Positions 39,566-48,630 of a stretch of 64,000 nucleotides of DNA are shown one piece after another. Location of the stretch: positions 1 through 64,000 of the forward strand of contig DATHRZ010000063.1 of the NCBI GenBank assembly GCA_035464655.1, read 5' to 3'. Source of the DNA: JARFPW01 sp035464655. Its GTDB lineage: Bacteria > Gemmatimonadota > Gemmatimonadetes > Palauibacterales > Palauibacteraceae. The position numbers were made by a program, and so were the translations under genes. The notes below the pieces were generated by a model, which was given only the letters and a program-made list of their open reading frames with translations, did no database searches and had not been told where the DNA came from. The number at the start of each line of letters is the position of its first letter. The stretch's first letter is position 1.

Positions 39566-40362
39566 ACGGGATCACCGAGTCGGGCGTCGGGGCCCGGATC
39601 CGTCGGCTCGGCCGCGTGGGACTGACCGCCACCTCTCACGTGGGGCGGGCCGGCGTACTCGCCGCCGCGACGGCGCAGGCGCTGGCGCGGCCTTGGGAGT
39701 GGCGGCGCCAGGCCGTCGTGCAGGCGAAGGCGATCGGCATCGACAGTCTGCCGCTCGTCCTGTTCGTCGCGTGTCTGAGCGGCTCGATCCTCGCGCAGCA
39801 GGCCGGCTACCAGTTCACCGACCTTCCGATGTGGATCGTCGGCCAGGCCGTGGCGGCCGGCATGCTCACCGAGCTCGCTCCCCTGCTCTCGGCGATCATT
39901 CTCGCGGGACGCGTAGGTGCGGGGATCGGGGCCGAGCTCGGCACGATGAAGGTGACGGACCAGATCGACGCGCTGCGCACCCTCGGGCGTGATCCGGTGG
40001 TCGAACTCGTCGTGCCGCGCGTCGTGGCGGGCGCGATCATGATGCTGCCGATCGTCATCTTCGCGAACATCGTCGGCATCTGGGCCGGGTGGCTGACCGC
40101 GATCGGCCTGCTGCCGATGAGCACCGAGGAGTACATCTACGGCGTGCAGGCCTACAACTACGCGCCCGCCGTGATCTTCACGCTCATCAAGGCCGTGTTC
40201 TTCGGGATCACGATCACGTTCACCGGGTGCTACGTCGGCTTCCAGGCGCAGGGCGGCGCAGCCGGGGTCGGACGCACCGCCACGAACACGGTGGTTGCGA
40301 TCATCGTCGCGCTCATGGTGCTCGACGTGGTCCTCGCGCCGATCTACAAGGCGGTCTCGTGA
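39562..40362 (+). CDS. mlaE: MlaE-type ABC transporter permease
   Basis: The 266-residue membrane protein starts at a GTG overlapping the previous stop. It has an amphipathic N-terminus, about five membrane helices and the family motif in GRVGAGIGAELGTMKVTDQIDAL (long enough to be split: GAGIGAELG then TDQIDALR). This is the permease of the Mla/MCE lipid importer, which moves phospholipids between the outer and inner membranes. The following genes encode the ATPase and the MCE subunit, so the operon is complete for the core transporter; MlaB, MlaC and MlaA-like subunits are not adjacent. Confidence 0.92.
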   Translation: MNGITESGVGARIRRLGRVGLTATSHVGRAGVLAAATAQALARPWEWRRQAVVQAKAIGIDSLPLVLFVACLSGSILAQQAGYQFTDLPMWIVGQAVAAGMLTELAPLLSAIILAGRVGAGIGAELGTMKVTDQIDALRTLGRDPVVELVVPRVVAGAIMMLPIVIFANIVGIWAGWLTAIGLLPMSTEEYIYGVQAYNYAPAVIFTLIKAVFFGITITFTGCYVGFQAQGGAAGVGRTATNTVVAIIVALMVLDVVLAPIYKAVS

Positions 40363-41114
40363 TCGAGATCATCGGGGTGAAGAAAAACCTGAACGGCAAC
40401 CAGGTGCTCGACGGCGTCGACCTCGAGATCCACGAGGGCACGAGCCTCGTGATCATGGGGCCCTCGGGCACCGGCAAAAGCGTCCTGCTCAAGCACATCG
40501 TCGGGCTGTTCGACCCCGACGAAGGCGACATCCTGGTCGAAGGGATGTCGGTACCAAACGCCGACGCGAAGCAGATCCACGAGATCCGCTCCAACATCAG
40601 CTACGTGTTCCAGAACGCGGCCCTGTTCGACTCGATGACCACCGCCCAGAACATTCAGCTCGGGCTGCCCGCCGAGCACTGCCGCAAGGTCGATGCGCGT
40701 GACGATCCGGCCGTGGCCGAGGCGATCCGGCTCGTGAACATGGACGAATCGGTGCTCAGGCTGCTGCCCGCCGAACTGTCGGGCGGCATGCAGAAGCGGG
40801 TCGCGATCGCCCGGGCGATCGTCGGGCGTCAGCGCTACATCCTGTACGACGAGCCGACCACCGGCCTCGACCCCGTCAACGCCAACGTGATCAACCGCCT
40901 CATCGCAAGGCTGAAGAACGAGACGGGCTCGACGAGCGTGATCGTCACGCACGACGTCGAGTCGGCCTTCTACCTCGGCGACCGCATCGTCCTGCTGGCC
41001 GGAGGGCGGGTACAGGCGTCGGGCACGCCGGCCGAGCTGCGTAACTCTACAGATCCCGTAGTGCAGGACTTCCTGCATCCCAAACTCGAGCAAGAGCCGG
41101 AGACGGTCGGATGA
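40359..41114 (+). CDS. mlaF: MlaF-type ABC transporter ATP-binding protein
   Basis: The 251-residue ATPase starts at a GTG overlapping the mlaE stop (GTGA). Walker A is GPSGTGKS (34-41), the signature is LSGGMQKRVAIARAI (140 on) and Walker B is ILYDEPTTGLDP (D164, E165). It powers the MlaE permease. The sequence continues to an H-loop in VIVTHDVESAF. The stop is followed within 10 bases by mlaD, with a short direct repeat at the junction. Confidence 0.95.
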   Translation: MIEIIGVKKNLNGNQVLDGVDLEIHEGTSLVIMGPSGTGKSVLLKHIVGLFDPDEGDILVEGMSVPNADAKQIHEIRSNISYVFQNAALFDSMTTAQNIQLGLPAEHCRKVDARDDPAVAEAIRLVNMDESVLRLLPAELSGGMQKRVAIARAIVGRQRYILYDEPTTGLDPVNANVINRLIARLKNETGSTSVIVTHDVESAFYLGDRIVLLAGGRVQASGTPAELRNSTDPVVQDFLHPKLEQEPETVG

Positions 41115-41143
41115 GAGACCTCGGATGAGAGACCCCGGACTTC
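41111..41143 (+). repeat. Direct repeat across the mlaF-mlaD junction
   Basis: The 14-base unit GGATGAGAGACCTC recurs as GGATGAGAGACCCC immediately downstream, so the junction carries two ATGAGAGACC starts, one overlapping the mlaF stop and one used as the mlaD start. It looks like a small tandem duplication that moved the mlaD start away from an overlapping position. Confidence 0.6.
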
Positions 41144-42051
41144 GCAGTCACTACCGGACCGAGCTGCAGGTGGGCGTGCTGATGATCCTCGCCTTTCTCG
41201 GGCTCGTGGCCGGCATTTTCTGGATCAGCGGCGCGCGTCTCGGGGGCAGCGACATCACGCTGTTCGTAAAGGCCCAGGACGCCGGCGCCGTAGCAGAGGG
41301 CGCGACGGTGACCCTGCGTGGCGTGCCCGTCGGTTCGGTGGAGGAAGTGCGGCTCGTCGAAGACGGGGTCGTCTTGCGGCTCGAGGCCTCGCCCGAAGGC
41401 CGCCTGCCCGCCGACACGCGCGCCGCCATCGAGGCGGCGGGCTTCCTCGGCCAGGTGGGCGTGTCTCTGCGCCCGGGGAGCGACTCCGACAATCTCGCGT
41501 CCGGCGACACGATCGTCGCCGTATCGGCGCCCGGCCTCACGCAACTCGCCGAACAGCTCGGCAGCCAGGCCGACGAGGTGCTCACCCGCACCCAACGCCT
41601 GATGTCGGACAGCATCATCGCGAGCGTCGAAACAGGGGCCGGCGCGTTCGCCGGCACGATGAGCGAGCTCGACGCGATGCTCGACCGCCAGTCGGCGACC
41701 CTCGAGCGGTTGATCGAAAACCTGGCGGCGATGTCCGCCTCGCTCGAGGGCGCGACCGACGGCCCCGAGCTCGAGCGCACCGTGCAGAACATCGACAGCC
41801 TGACCGCCCGGCTCGCCGCGGCGAGCGCGCAGTTCGAGGCGACGTCGGAGTCGCTCGACTCCATCCTCCGCAAGATCGACGAGGGCGAGGGCTCGATGGG
41901 CCGCCTGGTCAACGACCCCGTCCTGCACGACAAGATGGTCGCCGCGATGGAGAACGTGCAGGCCGCCAGCGAGGAAGTGGCCCTGATGATGCGGAGCTTT
42001 CGGGAGGACCCGGACAAGTACACGAAGGGGCTGAAGATCTCGCTGTTCTAG
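41125..42051 (+). CDS. mlaD: MCE-family substrate-binding protein (MlaD-like)
   Basis: The 308-residue protein has an N-terminal membrane anchor (VGVLMILAFLGLVAGIFWIS), an MCE domain (~40-130: VTLRGVPVGSVEEVRL, GFLGQVGVSLRPGSD) and a long helical C-terminal part. The C-terminal part (SATLERLIENLAAMSASLEG, then LDSILRKIDEGEGSMGRLVN) is typical of YrbD/PqiB-type proteins. It forms the periplasmic ring that hands lipids to the MlaE-MlaF transporter. The gene ends the operon; a perfect 20-base palindrome follows 53 bases later. Confidence 0.93.
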   Translation: MRDPGLRSHYRTELQVGVLMILAFLGLVAGIFWISGARLGGSDITLFVKAQDAGAVAEGATVTLRGVPVGSVEEVRLVEDGVVLRLEASPEGRLPADTRAAIEAAGFLGQVGVSLRPGSDSDNLASGDTIVAVSAPGLTQLAEQLGSQADEVLTRTQRLMSDSIIASVETGAGAFAGTMSELDAMLDRQSATLERLIENLAAMSASLEGATDGPELERTVQNIDSLTARLAAASAQFEATSESLDSILRKIDEGEGSMGRLVNDPVLHDKMVAAMENVQAASEEVALMMRSFREDPDKYTKGLKISLF

Positions 42052-42104
42052 GCGGAGGGCCGACGGGTCGATGAGACTCAGTTGAGTTGATGGCACGGTG
42101 ACGA

Positions 42105-42124
42105 GACGTCTCCGCGGAGACGTC
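42105..42124. repeat. Perfect 20-bp palindrome between convergent genes
   Basis: GACGTCTCCGCGGAGACGTC is its own reverse complement. It lies between the ends of mlaD and the beta-propeller remnant. It can form a hairpin in either transcript but lacks a following T-run, so its use as a terminator is only possible. Confidence 0.9.
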
Positions 42125-42130
42125 GTCGAG

Positions 42131-42712
42131 TCATCGCTCGTCGCCCGAAGCCGATTCCAGCCGCTCGAAATCCTTTTCGATGCGAAATGCGCGCACCCGG
42201 TTCACGTCGAGCTCGTCCCGGGTGACGACGTACAGACGACCGTTCGCGAGCACCGGAGAGATCCAGCCGACCCGCTCGGCTCCCTCGAACCCGACGGGCC
42301 CCAGGTAGCGCCCCGTCGAATCGAATACGACGAACCGAATCTCGTCCGCTGCGGACGGGGTTGAGACCCAGAGGTTGCCCTCCGGATCGAGCGCCAGGCC
42401 GTCGAAGTAGGGCTTCACCGTGGGGATGCGGTCTACGTCGATCTTCCCGCCGCGGTCCCGGAACTGCTGGACGAACTCACTCTCCAGCCATTCGTTCAGT
42501 TCCGCCTGGGTCACTGGCGTTGGCTCGGCCTGCAACATGATCTCTCGCAGGGTGTCGCCGTCCAGGGCCACGTGATAGAGGTGGAACTGGTCTCCGCGAC
42601 CGAACCATACACCCTCCTCGCCGTCGAGCTCGTACGGATGCGAAGGCGCGAAGGGAACGCCCAGGTACGAGCCGAACCGCTCCGTACGCACCTCGAAGGC
42701 CTCGTAGTGCAA
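42131..42712 (-). pseudogene. 6-bladed beta-propeller protein, C-terminal remnant
   Basis: This frame of 193 residues starts at a TTG, with an in-frame TAG about 15 codons further upstream, so no N-terminal part is hidden. Propeller-type blades are visible (FDGLALDPEGNLWVSTPS, RFVVFDSTGRYLGPVGF, WISPVLANGRLYVVTRDEL). Bacterial 6-bladed beta-propeller proteins are normally about 350-400 residues with a lipoprotein or signal leader, both missing here. The likely explanation is loss of the 5' half, perhaps together with arrival of the divergent Uma2 gene 75 bases away. It may be non-functional. Confidence 0.6.
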
Positions 42713-42787
42713 CTCCGGTTCGCGGACTGCAGGCAGCGGACCGGCCGGATCGCCCGCTACCGCACCCGGGGGTATAATGTGGATCCC

Positions 42788-43333
42788 ATGGCACTACCGC
42801 AGATCACCTGGCAGGACCTGCAGCAGCTTCCCGACGACGGGAAGCGCTACGAGGCGATCGAAGGCGATCTATACGTGACGCCCGCGCCCTCGATCCGCCA
42901 TCAGCGGATCAGCATGCGTCTCGTGCTCGCGCTGGACGAACTCCTCGTTCAACCCGGGCACGGCGAGCTGTTTCACGCGCCCGTCGGCGTCGAGTTTCCC
43001 GCCACCGAGGAAGGCGTGCAACCCGATGTCGTATTCGTATCGAAGGCACGCCGCGGGATCCTGGCCGAGAAGTGGATGATGGGACCACCCGACGTGGTGA
43101 TCGAGATCCTGTCCCCCGGAACGGCCCGTCGTGACCGCGGGATAAAGCTCCGTCTCTACGAACGCCAGCGCGTGCCGGAGTACTGGATCGTCGATCCCGA
43201 GAACGACGCGATCGACGTCTGGCGGTTCGAGTTGGAGCCTCGGCACGAGCGCTTCACCGCATCCTTGCCCGTGCGGCTCGGCGACGAGAGCATCGGCGAC
43301 ATGGACCTCACCCGGATCTTCGCGCGGGGCTGA
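42788..43333 (+). CDS. Uma2-family PD-(D/E)XK nuclease-like protein
   Basis: The 181-residue protein starts at the ATG at 42788. It shows the family pattern: ITWQDLQQLPDDGKRYEAIEG, RQRISM-like segment (here HQRISMRLVLALD), VQPDVVFVS and DVVIEILSPGTARRDRGIKL, ending YWIVDPENDAIDVWR. The Asp of QPD and the Glu of IEILSP are the expected active-site residues of this restriction-like fold. These proteins are abundant but their role is unclear; they are often mobile between genomes. It has no partner gene here and lies beside a broken gene, consistent with recent acquisition. Confidence 0.85.
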   Translation: MALPQITWQDLQQLPDDGKRYEAIEGDLYVTPAPSIRHQRISMRLVLALDELLVQPGHGELFHAPVGVEFPATEEGVQPDVVFVSKARRGILAEKWMMGPPDVVIEILSPGTARRDRGIKLRLYERQRVPEYWIVDPENDAIDVWRFELEPRHERFTASLPVRLGDESIGDMDLTRIFARG

Positions 43334-43339
43334 CCGTCT

Positions 43340-44098
43340 CTACATTCCCGTCGGGTGGTCGATGAAGCTCCATTCGAGGCCGAAGCGGTCGTTCAGGGCC
43401 TCGCCGATCGCCTTTACGCCGAACGTCTCGGTCGCGTAGTGGCCGGCGTAGATCACGTTGATCCCGTACTCCATCGACTCGTGATAGGTGTGGTGGGAGC
43501 CTTCGCCGGTGAGGAGGGTGTCGAAGCCGTCGGCGTGCGCCTGCTCGATGAACGAGGCGCCGCCCCCGGTGACGACGGCGACGCGGCGTACGTGGGGCGG
43601 TCCGCCGCGCAGCACCGTGGCGGTCGTCTGGCAGACGCGCTCTACCCGCGCGACGAAGTCGATGAGCGGTCGGTCGACCACGGACCACACGCCCATTCCG
43701 TCGATGCCCTTCCACGTGCCGAATCGGCCCTCGATGTGCAGGTCGAGCGACCGGGCGAGGATCGAATTGTTGCCGAACAGCGGGTGGATGTCGAGCGGGA
43801 GGTGACAGCTGTAGAGGGCGATGTCGGCGTCGATCAGCGCCCGGATCCGGCGGTACGTGCGACCTGTGATCGGCAGCGGGTCGCCCCAGAACAGGCCGTG
43901 GTGGACGAACAGCAGGTTGGCGCCGGCGGCGGCCGCGCGTTCGATCGTCTCCATACAGGCGTCGGTCGCGACGCACACACGGTCGATCGGCGAACGACAT
44001 TCGACCTGGAGCCCGTTCCAGGCGCCCGGATAGTCTTCCACCTGGTCGATCTTCAGCGCGGTGTCGAGGTATTCGGCGACGTCGGTCAGCTCGGCCAC
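43340..44098 (-). CDS. Nif3-like dinuclear metal centre protein
   Basis: The 252-residue protein has the NIF3 signature: IDQVEDYPGAWNGLQVE, VCVATDACMETIERAA, FVHHGLFWGDPL, YSCHLPLDIHPLFGNN and later VVTGGGASFIEQAHADGFDT with GEGSHHTYHES. The HH and other His residues bind the two metals. Members have been tied to GTP cyclohydrolase I-like activity or to unknown steps, so the function is not settled. It starts 4 bases after guaA on the same strand and ends just short of the convergent Uma2 gene. Confidence 0.88.
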   Translation of the reverse strand: MAELTDVAEYLDTALKIDQVEDYPGAWNGLQVECRSPIDRVCVATDACMETIERAAAAGANLLFVHHGLFWGDPLPITGRTYRRIRALIDADIALYSCHLPLDIHPLFGNNSILARSLDLHIEGRFGTWKGIDGMGVWSVVDRPLIDFVARVERVCQTTATVLRGGPPHVRRVAVVTGGGASFIEQAHADGFDTLLTGEGSHHTYHESMEYGINVIYAGHYATETFGVKAIGEALNDRFGLEWSFIDHPTGM

Positions 44099-44102
44099 GG
44101 TC

Positions 44103-45653
44103 TCACTCCCACTCGATGGTCGCGGGCGGCTTCGACGAGATGTCGTAGGCCACGCGGTTCACTCCGGCCACTTCGTTGATGATGCGGTTCGAGATCACGC
44201 CGAGCACGTCGTGCGGGAACGGGTACCAGTCGGCCGTCATCCCGTCGCGGCTGGTTACGGCCCGCAGGGCGACGGCGTTCTCGTAAGTTCGGCCGTCTCC
44301 CATCACCCCGACGGACCGCACGGGAAGGAACACCGCAAATGCCTGCCATATATCGTCATAAAGCCCTGCACTTCGAATTTCGTCGAGGTAGATCGCGTCG
44401 ACCTCGCGCAGCACGGCCAGCCGCTCGGGCGTGACTTCTCCCAGGATCCGCACGGCGAGTCCCGGGCCCGGGAACGGATGCCGCCCGATCATCTCCTCGG
44501 GCAGGCCGAGCTCGCGGCCCACGGCGCGCACCTCGTCCTTGAACAGCTCGCGCAGCGGCTCGATGAGCGCGAACGGCAGATCGGGGCGCAGCCCGCCGAC
44601 GTTGTGGTGGGATTTGATCTTGGCGGACGGCCCGGTTACCGAGGTCGACTCGATCACGTCGGGATACAGCGTTCCCTGCACCAGGTATCGCGCGTTCCCG
44701 TAGCGGCCGGCCGCTTCCTCGAACACGTCGATGAAGGTGTGGCCGATCTTGACCCGCTTCTCCTCCGGGTCGGTCACGCCCGCCAGGCGCTCGAGGAACA
44801 GCCCGGAGGCATCGATCACCTCGAGCCGAAAGCCGAGATGATCGACGAACACGGCCTCGACGGACTCGCGCTCGCCTTTCCGCAATAGACCGGTGTCGAC
44901 GAATATGCAGGTCAGCCGATCCCCCACGGCGCGGTGCACGAGCGCCGCCGCGACCGAAGAGTCGACGCCGCCCGACAGCCCGCAGATCACCTCGCCCTCG
45001 GGAGCCGCGGCGCGGATCGCCGAGATCTGGTCGGCCACGATGCTCCCGGGCGTCCAGTCGCCGGCGCAGCCGCAGATCCGGAACAGGAAGTTCGAGAGCA
45101 TCCGCTCGCCGTCGACCGTGTGCGCGACCTCGGGATGGAACTGCACGGCGAACAGGGGCCGTCCGTCGGCCCTCATGGCGGCGACCGGCGCATTGTCGGT
45201 GCGGCCGAGCACGCGCCAGCCGGTCGGCGCCTCTTCGAGGTGATCGCCGTGGCTCATCCAGACCGTCGTGGACTCGCCCTCGCCGAACCCGTGAAACAGC
45301 TCGCCCGCGTCGAGGATCTCGAGTTCGGCCCGGCCATACTCGCGGCGCTCCGACGGCACGACATCGGCGCCGGCGAGCCGCCCGAGAAGCTGCATGCCGT
45401 AGCAGATGCCGAGCACCGGCACGCCGAGGTCGAGCAGCCCCGGTTCGGCGAGCGGCACGCCCTCTTCGTACACGCTGGCCGGCCCGCCCGACAGGATGAT
45501 CCCGCTGGGCTCCCAGTCCCGCACCCACTCGATGCCGTGGGTCGGGGGGTGGATCTCGCAGAACACCCGCTCCTCGCGGATCCGGCGCGCAATGAGCTGG
45601 GTGAACTGCGACCCGAAGTCGATGATCAGGATCCGGTCGGCGGGATGGCTCAT
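44103..45653 (-). CDS. guaA: GMP synthase (glutamine-hydrolysing)
   Basis: The 516-residue enzyme has an N-terminal class I glutaminase with the nucleophile C84 in LGICYGMQLLG and the HPE of VQFHPEVAHT. The ATP pyrophosphatase domain has SGGVDSSVAAALVHRAV, and the C-terminal dimerisation part ends YDISSKPPATIEWE. It converts XMP to GMP. Normal length and all key residues are present. It is transcribed together with Nif3-like, proS and hisS. Confidence 0.97.
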   Translation of the reverse strand: MSHPADRILIIDFGSQFTQLIARRIREERVFCEIHPPTHGIEWVRDWEPSGIILSGGPASVYEEGVPLAEPGLLDLGVPVLGICYGMQLLGRLAGADVVPSERREYGRAELEILDAGELFHGFGEGESTTVWMSHGDHLEEAPTGWRVLGRTDNAPVAAMRADGRPLFAVQFHPEVAHTVDGERMLSNFLFRICGCAGDWTPGSIVADQISAIRAAAPEGEVICGLSGGVDSSVAAALVHRAVGDRLTCIFVDTGLLRKGERESVEAVFVDHLGFRLEVIDASGLFLERLAGVTDPEEKRVKIGHTFIDVFEEAAGRYGNARYLVQGTLYPDVIESTSVTGPSAKIKSHHNVGGLRPDLPFALIEPLRELFKDEVRAVGRELGLPEEMIGRHPFPGPGLAVRILGEVTPERLAVLREVDAIYLDEIRSAGLYDDIWQAFAVFLPVRSVGVMGDGRTYENAVALRAVTSRDGMTADWYPFPHDVLGVISNRIINEVAGVNRVAYDISSKPPATIEWE

Positions 45654-45686
45654 CTATACCTCATCGGTCGGTCGCTCGCCCCATCG

Positions 45687-47147
45687 TCAGTACGCCCGCG
45701 CCCTGACGACTTCCATCTCCGATTCGGCGCCGCACAGACAGCGCGTCGGCGGGACGTGCGAGGCGAGGTCGTCGCCCGCGATGATCCGGATCGTCGTCTT
45801 CGTGTCCTCCTTCACCCGTTGCTCGCAGGCGGCGTCGCCGCACCAGCCGGTGAACACGAAACCGCCGTGCTCCTCGACCATCGCCTTGAACTCGTCGTAG
45901 TCCTCGATCCCCTGCCGCGTGTTGTCGGCGCGGCGGCGCTGCGCGAGGTCGAACAGCTCGTCCTGCATGCGCTCGAGCAAATCGGGGAGGTCGGCCTGGA
46001 GGTCGGCCTGGGGAATCGGGCGCTTCCGATCCTTGCCCTCGGGCGTGAAGCGGCGTACGGACATCACCGTGCCCTGCGCCACGTCGCGCGGGCCGATCTC
46101 GAGGCGCAGCGGCACGCCCTTCCGCTCCCACTCGTAGTACTTGGCGCCGGGATTCATTCCCTCGCGCGCGTCGATGTGGACACGAACCTGGCAGCTCTTC
46201 AGCTCGGCGGCGGCGCGCCCGGCCGCTTCGAGCACCTCGGACTTCTGCTCGTCATCGCGCCAGATCGGCACGATCACGGCCTGGAGCGGCGCGAGGCGCG
46301 GAGGCAGCACGAGCCCGGTGTCGTCGCCGTGCGTCATGACGAGCCCGCCGATGAGCCGCGTGGACACGCCCCACGAGGTGTTATGGACGTACGCGTGCTC
46401 GCCGGCCTCTGTCTGATAGCGCACGTCGAACGCCCGGGCGAAGTTCTCGCCCAGGTAGTGGCTCGTCCCCGCCTGGAGCGCTTTGTTGTCCTTCATCAGC
46501 GCCTCGCACGCATAGGTGTCGACGGCGCCGGCGAAGCGCTCCGCGTCGGATTTGCGGCCCGTGTAGACGGGCATCGCCATACACTCCTCCATGAACCGCT
46601 TGTAGACGGAGAGCATGAGCAGCGTGCGCTCGCGGGCGTCGGCCTCGTCGACATGCGCCGTGTGCCCCTCCTGCCACAGGAATTCCGTCGTGCGCAGGAA
46701 GGGGCGCGTGCGCAGCTCCCACCGAACGACGTTCGTCCACTGGTTGAGGAGCAGTGGCAGGTCGCGGTACGAGTGGATCCAGTCGGCGGCGATCGGCCAG
46801 ATCACGGCTTCCGAGGTCGGCCGCACGACGAGCGGCTCCTCGAGCTTCGCGCCGCCGGCATGGGTGACGACGGCCGTCTCGGGCGCGAATCCCTCCACGT
46901 GCTGCGCTTCGCGGTCGAGCGCCGACTGCGGGAGGAACAGCGGGAAGTAGGCGTTGGTGACCCCCGTTTCCTTGAACATCGCGTCCAGGGCACCCTGCAT
47001 GAGCTCCCAGATCCGGTAGCCGTAGGGACGGATCACCATGCAGCCGCGCACGGGCGACAGCGCCGCGAGCTCGGCCTGGTAGACGATTTCGTTGTACCAG
47101 GCGGAGAAGTCCTCCGCCTGCGGGGTCAGTGCCTTGTCGTCCGACAT
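45687..47147 (-). CDS. proS: Prolyl-tRNA synthetase, archaeal/eukaryote-like type
   Basis: The 486-residue class II synthetase has no bacterial editing insert. It shows RPTSEAVIWPIAADWI, VRWELRTRPFLRTTEFLWQ and a C-terminal zinc-like region (CGDAACEQRV, then CLCGAESEM), ending in a terminal Tyr (RARAY). This short, Tyr-terminated form is the archaeal/eukaryote-like ProRS also found in some bacterial lineages. It charges tRNA-Pro. It is followed by guaA after 33 bases and preceded by hisS. Confidence 0.95.
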   Translation of the reverse strand: MSDDKALTPQAEDFSAWYNEIVYQAELAALSPVRGCMVIRPYGYRIWELMQGALDAMFKETGVTNAYFPLFLPQSALDREAQHVEGFAPETAVVTHAGGAKLEEPLVVRPTSEAVIWPIAADWIHSYRDLPLLLNQWTNVVRWELRTRPFLRTTEFLWQEGHTAHVDEADARERTLLMLSVYKRFMEECMAMPVYTGRKSDAERFAGAVDTYACEALMKDNKALQAGTSHYLGENFARAFDVRYQTEAGEHAYVHNTSWGVSTRLIGGLVMTHGDDTGLVLPPRLAPLQAVIVPIWRDDEQKSEVLEAAGRAAAELKSCQVRVHIDAREGMNPGAKYYEWERKGVPLRLEIGPRDVAQGTVMSVRRFTPEGKDRKRPIPQADLQADLPDLLERMQDELFDLAQRRRADNTRQGIEDYDEFKAMVEEHGGFVFTGWCGDAACEQRVKEDTKTTIRIIAGDDLASHVPPTRCLCGAESEMEVVRARAY

Positions 47148-47213
47148 ATATGCCGCCTTCGTGTCTCGGTATTCAGTGTCATGGTCGCGCCGATGCTCTC
47201 GATCTACGTGCGC

Positions 47214-48485
47214 TCAGACGCTCGCGAGCTCGTCGAGCGCGACTTTCGTTTCGTCTCCGCTCTTCAGATCACGGACGAGCGCCTTGCCCTCGGCCGCCTC
47301 GTCGGGGCCGATGACGATCGCGCGCTCCGCCCCGAGTTGATTCGCCGCCTTGAACTGCCGGCCGACGCTGCGCTCCGACAGATCGTACGCGACTCTTCGC
47401 CCCGCGTCGCGCAGGGTGTGCGCGGCGCGGAGCCCGAGCGGTCGCTCGTCCGGGGTCACGCAGACGACGAAGTCCTGGATCGCCGCGGGCGCGTCCGGCA
47501 GCAGGTCGCGCGCTGCCAGCAGCTCGCCGAGCACGACGTCGCCCATCCCGAAGCCGAGCGCCGGCAGATCGGGCCCGCCGAGCGCCGCGAGCAGGTCGTC
47601 GTAACGGCCGCCGCCGCAGATCGCGCGAAACTCGCCGCGGCGGTCCCAGATCTCGAACACGGTGCCCGTGTAGTAGGCGAGCCCGCGCACGAGCAACGGG
47701 TCGAACTGCACGAAGTCGCCGAGTCCGATCGCCTCGAGGCGCTCGATCACGCGCCGTAGCCGGCCGGCGGAGTCTTCCGCCTCGACGGCCGCGACGGCGA
47801 AGGCGTCGAGCTGCGGTTCTTCGGTCGTCAGGGCGAGCACGTCTCGCGCCGCGTCCTCCGACAGCCCCGCCTCGGCCAGGCGGTCGAGCGTCTCGACGTC
47901 CGACTGCCTGTCGATCCGGTCGATGGCCGACAGGATGGCGGGGATGCCCTCGTCGTCGGCCCCGAGCTCCTTGAGCCGGGCCGCGATCACACGGCGATCG
48001 GAGATGCGCACGACCACGTCGTCGGCCGTCAGCCCGAACGCGCGCAGGACATCGATCGCCGCCGCCACGATCTCGGCGTCGGCTGCCTCGTCGGTCTCGC
48101 CGACGATGTCCATGTTGAGCTGGAAGTGCTCGCGCAGCCGGCCCTTCTGCGGCTTCTCGTACCGGAAGAGCTGAGGAGCCGAGAACCAGCGGATCGGCTT
48201 CGGCAGGCCCCCGGCGCGCGCCCCGACCATGCGGGCGAACGTGGGCGTCATCTCGGGCCGAAGCGCGACCTCGCGCCCCCCCTGGTCCTCGAACCGGTAG
48301 AGCTGCGAGACGATCTCCTCGCCCGACTTCCGCGTGTACAGCTCGAGCGGCTCGAGCGGCGGGCCGTCGTACTCCTCGAACCCGTAGCGTGTCGCCACGT
48401 CGCGCCACACCCCGAGGATGTAGGCGCGGCGGCGCATCTCGTCGGGATAGAAGTCACGAAACCCCGGCAGGCTGTTCAACTCCAT
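47214..48485 (-). CDS. hisS: Histidyl-tRNA synthetase
   Basis: The 423-residue class II enzyme has LPGFRDFYPDEMRRR at the N-terminus, the aminoacylation motif VALRPEMTPTFARMVG (motif 2) and ICGGGRYDDLLAALGG (motif 3). The HisA loop, RGLAYYTGTVFEI, is also present. It ends with the anticodon-binding domain. It charges tRNA-His. A 66-base gap separates it from proS, with which it is probably transcribed. Confidence 0.96.
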   Translation of the reverse strand: MELNSLPGFRDFYPDEMRRRAYILGVWRDVATRYGFEEYDGPPLEPLELYTRKSGEEIVSQLYRFEDQGGREVALRPEMTPTFARMVGARAGGLPKPIRWFSAPQLFRYEKPQKGRLREHFQLNMDIVGETDEAADAEIVAAAIDVLRAFGLTADDVVVRISDRRVIAARLKELGADDEGIPAILSAIDRIDRQSDVETLDRLAEAGLSEDAARDVLALTTEEPQLDAFAVAAVEAEDSAGRLRRVIERLEAIGLGDFVQFDPLLVRGLAYYTGTVFEIWDRRGEFRAICGGGRYDDLLAALGGPDLPALGFGMGDVVLGELLAARDLLPDAPAAIQDFVVCVTPDERPLGLRAAHTLRDAGRRVAYDLSERSVGRQFKAANQLGAERAIVIGPDEAAEGKALVRDLKSGDETKVALDELASV

Positions 48486-48564
48486 GGGACGGCCCGGCTC
48501 ATTTCATGGATAGCGATTGTCGGAAACTCCGAATGTATCGGGCGGCTCGCGGACGCGGCAATGC

Positions 48565-48595
48565 AAAAGCGCGCCGACCTGACGGCCGGCGCGCT
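48565..48595 (-). terminator. Intrinsic terminator after the bacilliredoxin gene
   Basis: The arms AGCGCGCCG (48568-48576) and CGGCGCGCT (48587-48595) pair over nine bases. On the minus strand they are followed by TTTT. It lies 36 bases past the bacilliredoxin stop and so separates that gene from hisS. Confidence 0.75.
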
Positions 48596-48630
48596 CGCTG
48601 CCCCGGGGAATCGTCCTCGCAGATCCCGCG

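Noticed and set aside
42713..42787. A mobile element bringing in the Uma2 gene
   Set aside because: No terminal inverted repeats or target duplications were recognisable around the gene.
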